Origin: Siphonodentalium dalli
Lineage: Eukaryota; Mollusca; Scaphopoda; Gadilida; Siphonodentaliidae
NCBI GenBank assembly: GCA_032622095.1
Contig: CP136063.1
Span: 79,213,980-79,277,979 of the forward strand
Length of the DNA: 64,000 bases
Direction: 5' to 3'
The notes beneath the pieces were generated by a model, which was given only the letters and a program-made list of their open reading frames with translations, did not search any database and had not been told where the DNA came from. This document shows, in pieces, positions 49,594 through 61,196 of this stretch; position 1 is the first letter of the stretch, and each line of letters begins with the position of its first letter. Position numbers and translations under genes: made by a program.

Positions 49594-50959
49594 CTTACTC
49601 TCAGGCTCCAAATAAAAGTGCAGGCCAAAATAATAGTGCAGGGGGTGAAATTCCATTGAAAGTTAATAAAAGTACAGACCCAAATTATAGTGCAGGGGTA
49701 ACTCTGAGCAAAACATCAACTGTGGTTAACCAAATAATTTGTATAGCCGGTTCAAGTATACGAGTCAACATGTGTAGTACAGGTACATGTATGTATCATG
49801 TGGTGTTATTTTGGTTTGCCACATACTTGAATATGTACTCTTGAGTGCCTAATGTACGATTATCAAAATCGAGGTAAAATTCCCACCTGTACGATCGTTA
49901 TTTGGTCCTGTACGTTTATTAAATTAACCAAAAGAAATAATTCACCAATCTTAAATTTTGTTATTCATATAAGAAATGAACGGCGGTTTCAATGCGGTCA
50001 TGGGGTTTTGACCGCGAGAAAAAATCAGCAAACTGCATGAACCCCAAAGGGGTTCATGCGGAGTTTGCTAATTTTTTTAACGCGGTCAAAACCCATGACC
50101 ACGTTGAATCCGCCGTTTATTATTTATATTTATATACTTAAATTCATTATGAACTAGGATTGTATGTCTTTCCCACTATTTAGTCATCTATTTAAACGAA
50201 CGCATGGAGTTCAGTTCAGACAGTTCGAATCCTTGTTTTTTGGAAAACCAAACACTGATTGTAGACCGAAACAAATTTCTTGCCAAATCCGGACCTACTA
50301 GTACTAGATACTCAAGCAGTCGGTAATTTCCGACAATCCCCGGTGATTTCCGGGACCAATGTGTACATAAACCTATGAACGACACTGGAAGTGACGTCAC
50401 GTTACGTTCATAGGTTTATGAACGCATTGAATAAGGGGTGTGTCTACCGTAACGCTATGGGGAAATCGGAAGAGATATCAGGTGTATGTAAATATAGATA
50501 AATGAACTCTGATTGTTGACAGTGATCAGCACACTGTACATGTAGATTCACAGACCTGGCTATCCATCGAAACTATTTCTGTCACATGGCATCAGTAAAC
50601 CAGTCAGATGGTGTGTTTTGTTGGGATGTATGGTACTAATATTTCCAGTCTGTACGTTTATTCCGCCCTGTACTAATCTATTATTCAGTTATGCGACATT
50701 TTCCAACCTGTACTATTATTCCACCCTGTACTTTTATAGGCACTCAAGAGTACATGTAAAAGTAAAGCCCATCATTTTTACATCCGAATCATATAGAAAT
50801 CTTGAATTTGTGCTGACTTAAATTTTCATAGCTTCAAAATATTAATAAACGTGCAGACCCAAATAAGCACTGTGCAGGGGGGGGGGTGATTTCCCAAGAA
50901 AAATAATAAACGTGCATGCAGCTGGTGCATGCATGTTTATTTGGAGCCCAAGAGTAAAG
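49594..50959. mobile_element. 1.37-kb TIR element, with nested palindrome
   Basis: CTTACTCTCAGGCTCCAAAT at the left is mirrored by ATTTGGAGCCCAAGAGTAAAG at the right. Just inside each end are units with AAAGTGCAGGCCAAAATAAT or AACGTGCAGACCCAAATAAG. A second inner inverted pair is GTACTCTTGAGTGCCTAA at about 49835 and AGGCACTCAAGAGTAC at about 50740. No transposase is visible. Confidence 0.65.
49978..50119. repeat. 142-bp near-perfect hairpin
   Basis: AACGGCGGTTTCAATGCGGT and the following arm, through CAAACTGCATGAACCCC, pair with the mirrored right arm (GGGGTTCATGCGGAGTTTG ... ATTGAATCCGCCGTT-like) around an AAA loop. A miRNA-like or MITE hairpin; MITE is more likely. Confidence 0.8.
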
Positions 50960-52049
50960 AGGTGGAGGTGAATGTTACATGTAAGTTGTTATTAACGAAA
51001 TGGAACGATGCCTTTAATAGGTTCCACCAGCAATAAGTCGCGACTTCTTTATATTGGCCTGACAGATTGGTTTTTGTTGGCGTCATGCCTGTCGACCATT
51101 ATGATGGCCACATATATTGTCATATAACAGCGATTTACGATCTGTCTTGTTGGCTCATAATATAAATTAAGAAATTGGCCTTGTGTTCGTTCCTTGCGTA
51201 AAAAATTTTTTTTTAGTACAAACGTCCTCATTGATTGTGTCCCTCGACTCCTCATGTAGTTGGTCAAGTAACTTACATGTATGTACATGTACAGAGCACT
51301 CACAAATTTCTTAGAAAAGCGACCACATGTTCGAATCTACTTTGCGATTTTGGAGCAACGCATTTGTAAATGCGTTCATATTTTAACACATTTGCCTTGA
51401 TTTATTCACAAACAAATGTCTTGATGCAGGCCTTAAAATCCATCAGATTTTTTGCAATAATCAAAATGTTAGTGTTTCACTTTCTACAGGGAATCAAGAC
51501 TTTTTACTAGAATCAAAATGAGAATCATGATTCTCAGATTCTGATTATAAAACAATTAATGTCAACAGTGTTTATTTATGTTTATTCCATTTTGAATAGA
51601 AAATACATCATGAATGTCCGATTCCGAACATGTACACCAGGAGTGGAAAAATAACACAGAATTATTCAGATGTGAATTTAAATTAAACAAAATTAAAACT
51701 AAAATTGCAAAATACACTATACACCATCGTATCGTTATTTGGGTGTTCATACTAGTATACTTTTTCGGCGCAATGATCGGTAATTTCAACGCGACTGCGA
51801 TTATTCCCAATGCAGTGCATTTAATTTAAATGCTGTCGTTAAGGCATTTACAAACTGGCGTGACACAATGCACCCTCAATGCATTTTAACTGCAACAACC
51901 GAATTTCATTGATCCACGTTGTAAAGGACATTTATTTTTAGAATATGTGTATATAACCACATGAATAAAGAACAAATCAACTGTTTTTATTACTTTGTAA
52001 ACCTCTGATGTTTCCCATACAGTATACATTTGTATATTATAAACCATGT
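50960..52049. other. Intronic, no gene recognised
   Basis: A frame at 51614-51829 contains one hydrophobic stretch but no family motif. Confidence 0.4.
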
Positions 52050-52270
52050 TACAGTAATTCTAGAGCTAATTAATCGACTCCTTAACTACAGCAGAAGTAT
52101 GGGTAACTTTTCAGGATGTAGTCCGAAATATGGCTTGTTGCCATTCATCTGAAAGCTCTCACCGAGAGCTTTCCGATGAATGGCATCAACACTTATTTCC
52201 GACTAAATCCTGAAAAGTTACCCATAATTCTGCTGTAGATAAGGAGTCGATTAATTAGAGCATTACTGTA
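52050..52270. mobile_element. TA-flanked palindromic MITE, complete
   Basis: 221 bp, same family as 28167-28387. TACAGTAATTCTAGAGCTAA to GAGCATTACTGTA, with the arms meeting at GCTCTCACCGAGAGC. Confidence 0.88.
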
Positions 52271-53778
52271 TATCCTCTATAACTGTTTATTCAACATCAC
52301 GTGCTGCAATCCATAAATGCGGTTCAGATTTCGATGTCCGGTTCAACATTATTATCATATGGTTCGATAGCAGAAATACGCAGTTTGGAATGTTATACCG
52401 TACAAGTTTTACGAGTTGCTCTTGCTCAAGAATGGATAAATTTATAAACCTGATTTTTGGCGCATTAGTTAGAATTATATTTTTGCACAAGAACACACCA
52501 CAAATATCGAACTGGACATCAAAAGCAGAACCGGATTGTATCGATTGCATAAACATAAGTTGGTCACTGACCGACATTTGCTATTGCAGAAGAAAATAAA
52601 AAAGTTCTCTGGTGTGGTTTATAGGACTATGCAATGCCGACTTAAAAATAAAATGTCACATAAACATCGCATGAAGCGGTCTAACCACAAACTCGGGTAT
52701 TCGGTAATTCCAAATGTATGAACTATCACCATGATATCCCGGTATATCATTGTCAGGACTGTTTGTACAAAAGGTTGTTATTCTACTATGCATAATTTTG
52801 CTATATCATTGTACTCGGACTGTATTGCAATGTAATATATCAGTACATGTACCTGTATACTGTGTGCACATTATATACATGTAGGCCTACTTTCACTTTA
52901 GTATGTGTCATAAAAGACTCATGTTGTTAAATTGAAAAAAACATGTGTGAAAACAGAGAGAATACATGTACATGTGCCGGCACCATATACCTCTTTGTGT
53001 GCTGTACTACCTGTACTATTCATGTACATGCACTACACTACAATAAGAGAAATTTTAATTGATTCTGCTGCCCTTGTGGCTTGTGCCACAGGCCTCAAAC
53101 ACGCCAAACAAGTATCTGTAGCCAGGCCCACCAGTACCAGGCTACTAGTAAATGAAGTACTGAAAGTGTCACATCATTAATCGAGCCCAATCTTAGTTAT
53201 ACTAGTCTCTTGTGTAGTTTGGGTTACTATTAATAAGATATTTAATGAATGTTTGGAATGTATGGTAGCATTCTTACCTGGATCAACATATGCCATGCAC
53301 AACGCTGGTCATCATATCATCACCGCTGTTGGCAGTAAACCCCGGCGGGCATCAGTAAACCGCTCATCGGGCTATAACAGTTAGAGTTTTCCATACCAGG
53401 GCTAATCTAATCAGTTAAAATTAGTCAATTCAGAGGGAATACCAACCAGTGGAAGACGTACATTTATATTCAGATATCGGTTTTCGAGAAAAACCCCATC
53501 TTAGTCGAGCGGACTTAGAATATCGGGGTAAACTTAAATTTCATTCAGCAACACTTTCACGGCAGAATATAAAAATAGTACATTATATTCACTTACTGTA
53601 CATGTACATGTAGCCCAGGTGCAGTGCTAGCCTATATTATATACTACCAAAACTTTTGGTCAGTTTCTCGATGCCTGACACTTGTAAACGCTTGAACCGG
53701 TATATAGTACATGTATGTGAATTAAAGATCTTATTAGTGACACAACACTTCACAAGAGGCTAGACATACATTTGTAAC
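52271..53778. other. Intronic, no gene recognised
   Basis: Several ACATGTAC-rich stretches; no conserved coding motif. Confidence 0.4.
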
Positions 53779-53944
53779 TACAGTAATGCTCTAATTAATC
53801 GACTCCTTAACCACAGCATAATTACGGGTAACTCGGGGAGAGCTTTCCGATGAATGGCAACAAGCCATATATCCGACTAAATCCTGAAAAGTTACACATA
53901 ATTCTGCTGTGGTTAAGGGGTCGATTTCTTCGGGCACTACTGTA
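53779..53944. mobile_element. TA-flanked palindromic MITE, left arm shortened
   Basis: TACAGTAATGCTCTAATTAA to GGGCACTACTGTA. About 50 bp of the left arm is deleted after GGGTAACT. Confidence 0.85.
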
Positions 53945-54358
53945 TCTGTTTTAGTGCACATCAAATTTATTTGTTGTCTTTCCTCTTGTAATTTGTCTTT
54001 GGTTGTGTTCGCCATTTCGATGGACAACTACATGTACTGACATCAAATGACTGAAATGAGTCAAAATTTAGCAGTGCAGCAATTATATAGATAAACAGAA
54101 TTAAATAGCATCCAAATTCCAAATGAGCATAAATGATAAAACAAACTTTATTGAGCACACTTTTAATACTAGTAATTACAGCTACAATGAAAGCACCTAA
54201 TAAAAATTCTAAGTTTGGTAAAACTGTCTCTATACAAAGTTTATCTGACCGTGATGAATAAAACCTATAAATGGGATCATATACATGTATGTTAGATATC
54301 ATTACATGATTATTTGAAAACACATATCCGTATGGAAAACAAACTATTTTACCACTGG

Positions 54359-54484
54359 CCAAGTGGTCCTGCTAATATGCTATGATGCTGGTGGTCCTGC
54401 TGAATTGCTATGATGCGGGTAGTGCAATTCATAGCAATTAAGCAGGACCCAACCGCATCATAGCACATTAGCAGGAACACTTGA
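54359..54484. repeat. Imperfect palindrome, 126 bp
   Basis: CCAAGTGGTCCTGCTAATAT...GCTATGATGCGGGT pairs with GCATCATAGCACATTAGCAG...CACTTG. Inside, TGCTGAATTGCTATGA pairs with TCATAGCAATTAAGCA. Confidence 0.7.
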
Positions 54485-55155
54485 ACAGGGGTATATTTAC
54501 AGTGTCAAATCGAATGGGCATCTTTTAACAATATTTTTGAACAATTTCCTGAAGGGTTCGAAAATTGAGAACTGAATTTATATTTTTGTTTATGAGGTTT
54601 CGATTGAAAAATTTCTAACTTAGCTCATCAGGATTAACAGACTACCAGTATGTTTGGTATAATTTTCTGTAATCGACACCTGCTGAGGTGGGGAAATATC
54701 ATCCATTGTCGCACAGCTATATTCTCTTTCCCAACAAAGTCCATAGAACATACATGTAAAATTACAGCTATGCTTCAATTAATCAACTCGCCTTATAAAG
54801 GTTGACCACCGGGTATTACTGCAGTATTCAGGCGTGTTCATGCGATCAACCGCAGTCAGTTATACCGCCGCAGAATGTGGTCCACCTCACATTTGCAGTT
54901 AGGCTGTATTTTTCATGCGATGTTTATATGAATTTTGTTTTAAAGTTGACATTGTAACCACACCAGAAATTTTGTTTATTGTTTCAATATGTCTAGATAG
55001 AATTCAGAATTTTTGTGGTAAAAACAATTAACTTGGTTATCACAGTTAACACATATTACTGTGGTAAGATTACCAGCGGATACCGCATGTCAACAGGGAC
55101 TGCATGCTCTAATTAATTATCAGGTCTAAAATGTTTATACTGGATACAGTTCATT
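54485..55155 (+). repeat. Interspersed repeat X, copy 2, in otherwise unassigned sequence
   Basis: About 55000-55100 carries GTTATCACAGTTAACACATA and GTGGTAAGATTACCAGCGGA, matching 25990-26060. The rest is unassigned. Confidence 0.35.
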
Positions 55156-55600
55156 TTAAAGGTTCGATGATCCCCATATAATCAGATTCCAACAACAACA
55201 ACATCATACATTTGTATTTAGAAAGGCTGCTTCAGTTACGGTATCAGAATTGATTAATTGCCCTAAAATAATGCTAACCACTGTCAACTAAAGTATACAA
55301 TTGCCTGACATATGTTATTTATCAACATGTTGTTCTACAAAATTTGGCCTTATTATCAACAGAAAGCCTCTTGATTTTAGAGTTATCCATCTTCATCTGA
55401 AATTTGGTTCGAGACCGTGGGCCACTATTAATTCTTGATCGTGAAAAATAGTATATTTCAAAAATTGATATCTAATAACTCTGAGCTTTGATAGGTGGGT
55501 TCCTCGACTCGTACCAAATATCTTTTACCCCCAAGTCCAAATAAATAGTAATGTGCGAGCGTTAATTCAGGGGGCCCTTAATCGGATTATGCATCTTTAA
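55156..55600 (-). mobile_element. TTAA MITE copy D
   Basis: 445 bp, inverted relative to copies A-C. The outer end is TTAAAGGTTCGATGATCCCC and the inner end is GGATTATGCATCTTTAA. The inner end differs from the family's GGATTGAGTACCTTTAA, a change shared with its neighbour at 55614. Confidence 0.85.
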
Positions 55601-55613
55601 ATTCAAATACAGT

Positions 55614-56087
55614 TTAAAGATGCATAATCCGATTAAGTGCCCCTCATTTACTATTTACATGTATATGGAATCGGGCGGGGGGGGGGGTGGTAACAAATAT
55701 TTTAATCAAGTCGAGGGACCCAACTACATGTATCAAAGCTCAGAGTTATTAGAAATCGATTTTTGAAATTTTAATATTTATCACCATCGATACTTGATAG
55801 TGGCCCAGAAAAATTTGACGAGCCGACGGTCTCAGACCAAATTGCGGATGAAGATGGATAACTCTAAAATGAAAAGGCTTTGTGTTGATAATAAGGCCAA
55901 ACTTCGTCGAACAGCATGTTGATAAATATAACGTATCAGGCAATTTTATACTATACATGTAGTTGACAGTGGTTAGCATTATTTTTGGGCAATTAATCGA
56001 TTCTGATAACTGAAGCAGAATTTCTAAAAAAAATGTTGTTGGAATCTAATTATATGGGGACCATCGAATCTGATTGAACACCTTTAA
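55614..56087 (+). mobile_element. TTAA MITE copy E
   Basis: 474 bp, in inverted orientation to copy D after a 13-bp spacer. It starts TTAAAGATGCATAATCCGAT and ends TCTGATTGAACACCTTTAA. A run of about ten G lies inside near 55677-55687. Confidence 0.85.
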
Positions 56088-56114
56088 TAGTTAGCTATAT
56101 GAGTTATATACACA

Positions 56115-56508
56115 TAAGGCGACACCAATTTTTAAGTCCGGTTTACGAACACCTCCTACAACTTTTTTTCCATTTCATGAAAAAAAATTTAAAAAAAATT
56201 GTCCCAATTTTTTTTAAACGCGTACTGATTTTCATGTGCTGTCGCATCCGGTTCTGCTTATGATCATTTGCAGATCCATATTTTCAGGTATTTCATAACA
56301 AGAAATGTCTTGTTTGGTTCAGAATTTCATTGGAAATATTTTTTTTTCACAATTTTTGTAAAATTTATGTAAAATTTCAAGATTTACTTGATATAAATTG
56401 GGGGGACAATTTTTTGGATTTTTATTTTATTCCCTCCTGCATCTACTTTTTTTCTCCTCACATCAGCCCACATGTTCGTAAACCAGACTTAAAATTGGTG
56501 TCGCCTAA
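56115..56508 (+). mobile_element. MITE, TIR of about 31 bp (copy F2)
   Basis: 394 bp, same family as 49004-49388 in opposite orientation. TAAGGCGACACCAATTTTTA to AAAATTGGTGTCGCCTAA, 28 bp after MITE E. Confidence 0.85.
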
Positions 56509-58082
56509 TAGACATTTAAACTTTGAAAATTGAAGGTTTCCGGGTGATAACTTCAGTTTGTGTGATCATATCTGAACCAAATGTGGTATGTAAGTTTATC
56601 AGACGATTCAGACCAAAATACAGGTCAAGTTCAAATATGGGTGTGCTCCGCCCATTTTTGCGAGAGTTATGGCCCTTTTTCGACTTAGAATTTTGTTAAT
56701 TTCTGGTTTCGCATCATAATTTTAGTTTGTGTGATCAAATCTGAATCAAATCTGAATCAAATTTGGTATGATAGTTTATTATCCACCATTTTATGGGACA
56801 CTGTTTGGATTGTTCTGAAATGTAGTATCGGATTTAGGGGTCCTTAATATATTTTTCAGACAAGCTGATGCCCCAATGAAGCCACATTTGCTGAAATAGT
56901 ATCCAAAACATCAACATATCAAGAGCCATTAGACTGAATTAGATAAAAATATATCACTTGGGTCTGTTTAAGCTGGAAAATACTAAAAATTTGTATAATT
57001 TTCTGCTATTATATCTGCATACTAGCCTTTTTGCTGAATCGTGAATGCCGGTTATATTGCCGTGTGAAATCCTAGTACCAGATAACATTGGGTATGTATA
57101 TAGCATACCACATGGAAATGGCTTGAATATCACATACCAAAGCGGGGTGGGGGTGTGTGTGACACCCTCCTTGATCATAGTCTATATTATACAGGGTATG
57201 TTAACTGTTTCGAGTTGGTGCAATTAATGTGATTGTTTAATCTCTACCATCTGAAATCTATTTTTAGCATATTTTGCTATCTGATCAATTGCTACTGATA
57301 TAAAAAAGGATAAAGATGGTGTGTCTCTTTCCCAAATGTTCTGTTTACATGTACATTTGGGGGTTTATGAGTCAAATAATAACAGGCAACATGTCCTTCT
57401 AACACTAAGAAATAATGTGTTCTTATGAACCAGGACAAAATATGACTATTTCTGGAGCATTACAGCACATTATTACAAATCTATATTTGTAAGCAGTAAG
57501 ATAATGACAGGAAACATGTCCTCAGACTAAGAAATAATTTTTTGGTGTGTATTTCACATCACAGCTCATGTGTATACTCACATTAGTTTATGTCATTCAA
57601 AGGGAGAAACCCATTTAGAAAGTTTAAATGAGACAAAACTACCTCACTGTAGATGTAGTTGCAAGGTACAACATGTACATGTACATGTATTCTGGTAAAT
57701 GACATTGGAACTAAAATAATGATTTTTGTGTCCACCGGTATGTCATGTACCGGTATACATTGCAACTACATGTACATGTAACTTGCCTAACATACCATAT
57801 ACATGTATGCAGAGGGAATTTGCAAGTGTTTTTTAATCAAAATTTTAACCCAACTCTTGTTGTCAGTAAGTTTTAACCCATGCAGTTTAATGAGTTTATA
57901 TATGTATATATTACATGTGTTTCTATACATGTATTTTATCTTTAGTTAGTTTGTTGTCCTTGAATAAACTTGTATTGCTGCACAATCAGATTCCTTAATG
58001 TTCTATTATACTAAAACAACTCCATTGATAACAATACCCCTGAATCCCATCAAAATCTACTTCATTGCCATCCTCATCATTT
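56509..58082. other. No gene; possible dispersed-repeat body
   Basis: 56535-56800 has twice-repeated text (TAACTTCAGTTTGTGTGATC at 56548; TAATTTTAGTTTGTGTGATC near 56720) with AGTTATGGCCCTTTTTCGAC, of the dispersed-repeat type noted at 30.7 kb. The rest is ACATGTAC-rich. Confidence 0.4.
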
Positions 58083-58680
58083 CACTTTGGTATCCCCACC
58101 CAGGTGTACCTTGGTGTTATTCACCCAGGTGTTCCTTGGTGTTTCCTACCCATGTGTACCTTGGTGTTTCCCACCCAGTTGTACCTTGGTGTTTTCTTAC
58201 CCAGGTGTACCTTGGTGTTTTCTTACCCAGGTGTACCTTGGTGTTTTCCTGCCCAGGTGTACCTTGGTGTTTCCTTACCTGTGTGTACCTTGGGGTTTTC
58301 TAACCCAGGTGCATCTCAATGGGAAATCCACCTGGGTAAGAAAACACCAAGGTACACCGGCGTAAGAAAACACCAAGGTACACCTGGGTTGGAAACATCA
58401 AGGTACACCTGGGTGGGGAACACCCAGATAGGAAACACCAGGGTACACCTGGGTGAATAACACCAAGGTACACCTGGTGGGAAACACCCAGGTAGGAAAC
58501 ACCAGGGTACACCTGGGTGAATAACACCTAGGTAACCTGGGTGGGAAACACCCAGGTAGGAAACATCAGGGTACACCTGGGTGAATAACACCATGGTACA
58601 CCTGGGTGGGGAAACACCCAGGTAGGAAACACCAGGGTACACCTGGGTGGGAAACACCCATGTAGGGTACACCTGGGCCT
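58083..58680. repeat. Palindromic minisatellite (ACCCAGGTGTACCTTGGTGT)
   Basis: The left half (58083-58320) has about nine units of 26-30 bp reading CACCCAGGTGTACCTTGGTG. The right half (58325-58680) has about twelve units of the reverse complement, partly with AGGAAACACCAGGGTACACC. The switch lies near 58315-58335. All overlapping open frames (VPWCF/VYLGVF patterns) are translations of the repeat. Confidence 0.9.
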
Positions 58681-58789
58681 TGAGACGCCGAAGTGTAGAT
58701 TTTCGGTTTCTCGTCGGTCGGTTCTCGCACGCGTTTCGCCTTTAGAGGCCGAAATGTCAAAGTTTTACTTCCCCAGCGGCCTGGGTGTG

Positions 58790-58980
58790 GTCACCTGGGT
58801 AATTACACCCAGGTTTATCCATACCAGGGTTTTTATCCAGTTTCAGGTGGGTAAATCATGGTAAAACCCAGGTTTCGCGGGGTCTTGATGGTTGGTGGAT
58901 GTCTTGGTAGATAGATTTTTACCTGGGTTTCGGCCCAAAAAACCTGGGTGGATTTACCCAGGTACATTTTTATATGGGGA
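58790..58980 (-). repeat. CCTGGGTA minisatellite, second locus
   Basis: Mixed ACCTGGGTAATTACACCCAGG units. The right end, ACCCAGGTACATTTTTATAT, is the inverted form of the start of the 40508 repeat, so both seem to be copies of one element with a defined end. Confidence 0.6.
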
Positions 58981-59293
58981 GCCACCGAGGCCCCCGATAA
59001 AACATGTAACACGATAACAAATATAAACACTTGGTGATGAATATCTCCCTTCTGGTTATATGCTGACTGAAAGATAAAAAAAACAACTTTAGTGTTTTGT
59101 CCCAAACAAATAGCAATGTGCACGGCATATACCAGAAAAGAGCGTTCCATGTTAGTCTATTCATGATATGGTAGAAATAAAGAGCGTTTATTTGAAAACA
59201 GTATTTGTCGGAGCGAATAAATGATTTTTTTTCTTCTGTTTTTGTATTCTTTGGAGATTAATTGTCAATTATAATATAGTGTTTATAAAGAAC
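58981..59293. other. Intronic, no gene recognised
   Basis: No motif found. Confidence 0.4.
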
Positions 59294-59683
59294 TTAATTG
59301 TGTTTTTTATTTAATTTAAATGTAATGTAATTTAAAAAACAATCTTTTTTAAACACATGAAGGCCGACGTCTTGAACCTTCATGAACACGGCTTGTGACC
59401 AGTCGAAAGCACAATCACGAATCGGGTACCCTGGAAAACGTTGTCGAATGGCCTGCCACATTCCAGCCTCGAAGTCTAAGACAAATAGTTGGAGTCTGAT
59501 GTTCGATGGTAGTCGTTTGTATATGGCATGGAATGTTGCATCCAGGTACCAGATTTTGGACTTGGTGAGAAGTTGAAGTTTGCGCTCCGTGTAGAACACA
59601 AGATGTCGTCTGCTGGTCTCGGTGTAGTGGACGTCGATCTGATAGAATTCAGAGGCTATGGCCTCTAGAAAGGCGCGATTCAT
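59294..59683 (-). pseudogene. MULE-type transposase fragment with internal deletion
   Basis: The minus frame begins at an ATG directly after a CAG (possible acceptor) and shows MULE motifs in order: LVFYTERKLQLL, IWYLDATF with the first catalytic Asp, VLDFEAGMWQAI with the second acidic pair, and CAFDWSQAV, where the family has CxFHWxQA (His replaced by Asp). Roughly 50-60 residues expected between DATF and VLDFEA are missing. The frame ends at FKLNKKHN without the C-terminal Glu region. Mutator-like elements move by cut and paste; this fragment should be inactive. No TIR identified. Confidence 0.72.
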
Positions 59684-59699
59684 CTGCATAAACAACAAC

Positions 59700-59785
59700 G
59701 TCTAATTAGAGTGCGAATTAATCAGACAACTGTTGCAAAAACAACAAAGTTTGATTAGAGTGCGAATTAATCATACAACTGCTGT
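59700..59785 (+). repeat. Direct repeat, about 33 bp x 2
   Basis: ATTAGAGTGCGAATTAATCA followed by RACAACTG occurs at about 59705 and about 59754. Confidence 0.7.
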
Positions 59786-59999
59786 TACGATAAGCTATTA
59801 GGTACAACCAGATTACAATCATATACATGTATATCTGATTACGAAGGTAATTAACATAAGAGTGTTGGTGAATGTTAGAAGGTTTTTACAGTTATTGTGT
59901 TCGTTATATTGTTGAAATAAAGTGTAGTATACATTTTATATATTACCTCTTCGTGACATGTGGCTGGGTCATCTGTATATGAAAAGGAACGAAAATGAA

Positions 60000-60205
60000 A
60001 TAAGTGCCGAAACATCTTCGATGAAGTGCCGGAACGTCCAAGTACCTGGGCCGAAACAACCAAGTGCCGAAAATCCAGGTGCCGAAACGTCCAGAAAACC
60101 AGGTGCCGAAACGTCCAGAAAACCAGGTGTCGAAACGTCCAGGTGCCGAAACGTCCTGCACCCGAATACACTCTCTACCAATACAATCTGTACCGAATAC
60201 AGTTG
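60000..60205 (+). repeat. Composite minisatellite, second locus
   Basis: Units of GTGCCGAAACGTCCAG (reverse complement of the 39.9-kb CGGCACCTGGACGTTT) are followed by ACCGAATACACTCTGT-type units. The order and relative strand of the two words differ from the first locus. Confidence 0.8.
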
Positions 60206-60744
60206 AAAACGTCCGAATTGTATACCGTATCGCTTGTTAAATGTCTCTTGTGATATACGTTAGAATAAAGAGTTATTTCTGATAATTTAAACACAATAGT
60301 GGTCAAAGATGTCTTGTTTTTCCCCACAAAATGTATACATTCCTTGTGGTCAACCAATCACGTATCCATTTATTGTCATTGGTTAGCCAATTGCACTTAA
60401 CAATTGCATAGTAGCAACCACGTTTGTAGATGCTGTCCGTGTGCATCTGTGCATTATGGAAGAGTGGTTGACAACGAGTAATACGCACGGAAACATTTAT
60501 ATACCCCCGCAAAATCTCGTTAGCGCGGGTGGGGGGGGGGGGGGTCATAAAGGGAGAGAGAAAGAACGATTGAGAAAACTCAGAAAAAGAGGGAGATAGC
60601 TAAATGTGTGTTGATTCTATACATTTATTGACATATTTAATTAACAGAAATGGCTTGAAATCGTCTACGTCAATTTAGTGCCCCGATGGAGTAATGTCTC
60701 AACTTAGTGCTTAATATACTAAGAGCTCACATGTATATATTTAT
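60206..60744. other. No gene; poly-G tract
   Basis: A run of about 14 G near 60531-60544. No motif found. Confidence 0.4.
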
Positions 60745-60878
60745 ATTAGATAAATATTGTACGGCTTGGAGGTGACTATGCCAAAATAGTGGTCCGATGG
60801 TAGGCATAGTACCCGAGCCGGAGCCACTATTTTGGCATAGTCACCGACAAGCCGTGCAATATTTATTATATTTTATCG
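60745..60878. repeat. Imperfect palindrome, 134 bp
   Basis: AATATTGTACGGCTTGGAGG and GTGACTATGCCAAAATAGTG pair with CACTATTTTGGCATAGTCAC and GACAAGCCGTGCAATATT. Confidence 0.8.
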
Positions 60879-61196
60879 AACGTTCTTCATGCTGTCCCAG
60901 ATCCCATATTTAATGTATGTCCTTTTAAGCGTAGAAAGATTTTAGAATTTCCAGTGTGAATTTTATTGTCTCTTTAATATTTTGCTGCATGGTCAAATTT
61001 GCTTCAATAAATTGCCGTGCTTCTAACTGCACATCTTAAATCTTCTTCTTCATGAGTTATTGTTACCATTTCGACTTATTTCGAAAGCAATGCAAAGCAG
61101 ACATCGCAGTTGTTAAACAATGCCGTCATATCAAAACAATATTTTTTTTACCGAAAACAAACTGAAGATTTCGTTTAGAAAAACTGTAGTGCGAAC

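Noticed and set aside
58083-58672. Open frames of 64-131 codons with repeated VPWCF/VYLGVF peptides
   Set aside because: They are products of the minisatellite, appear in several frames and both strands, and reverse at the strand switch.
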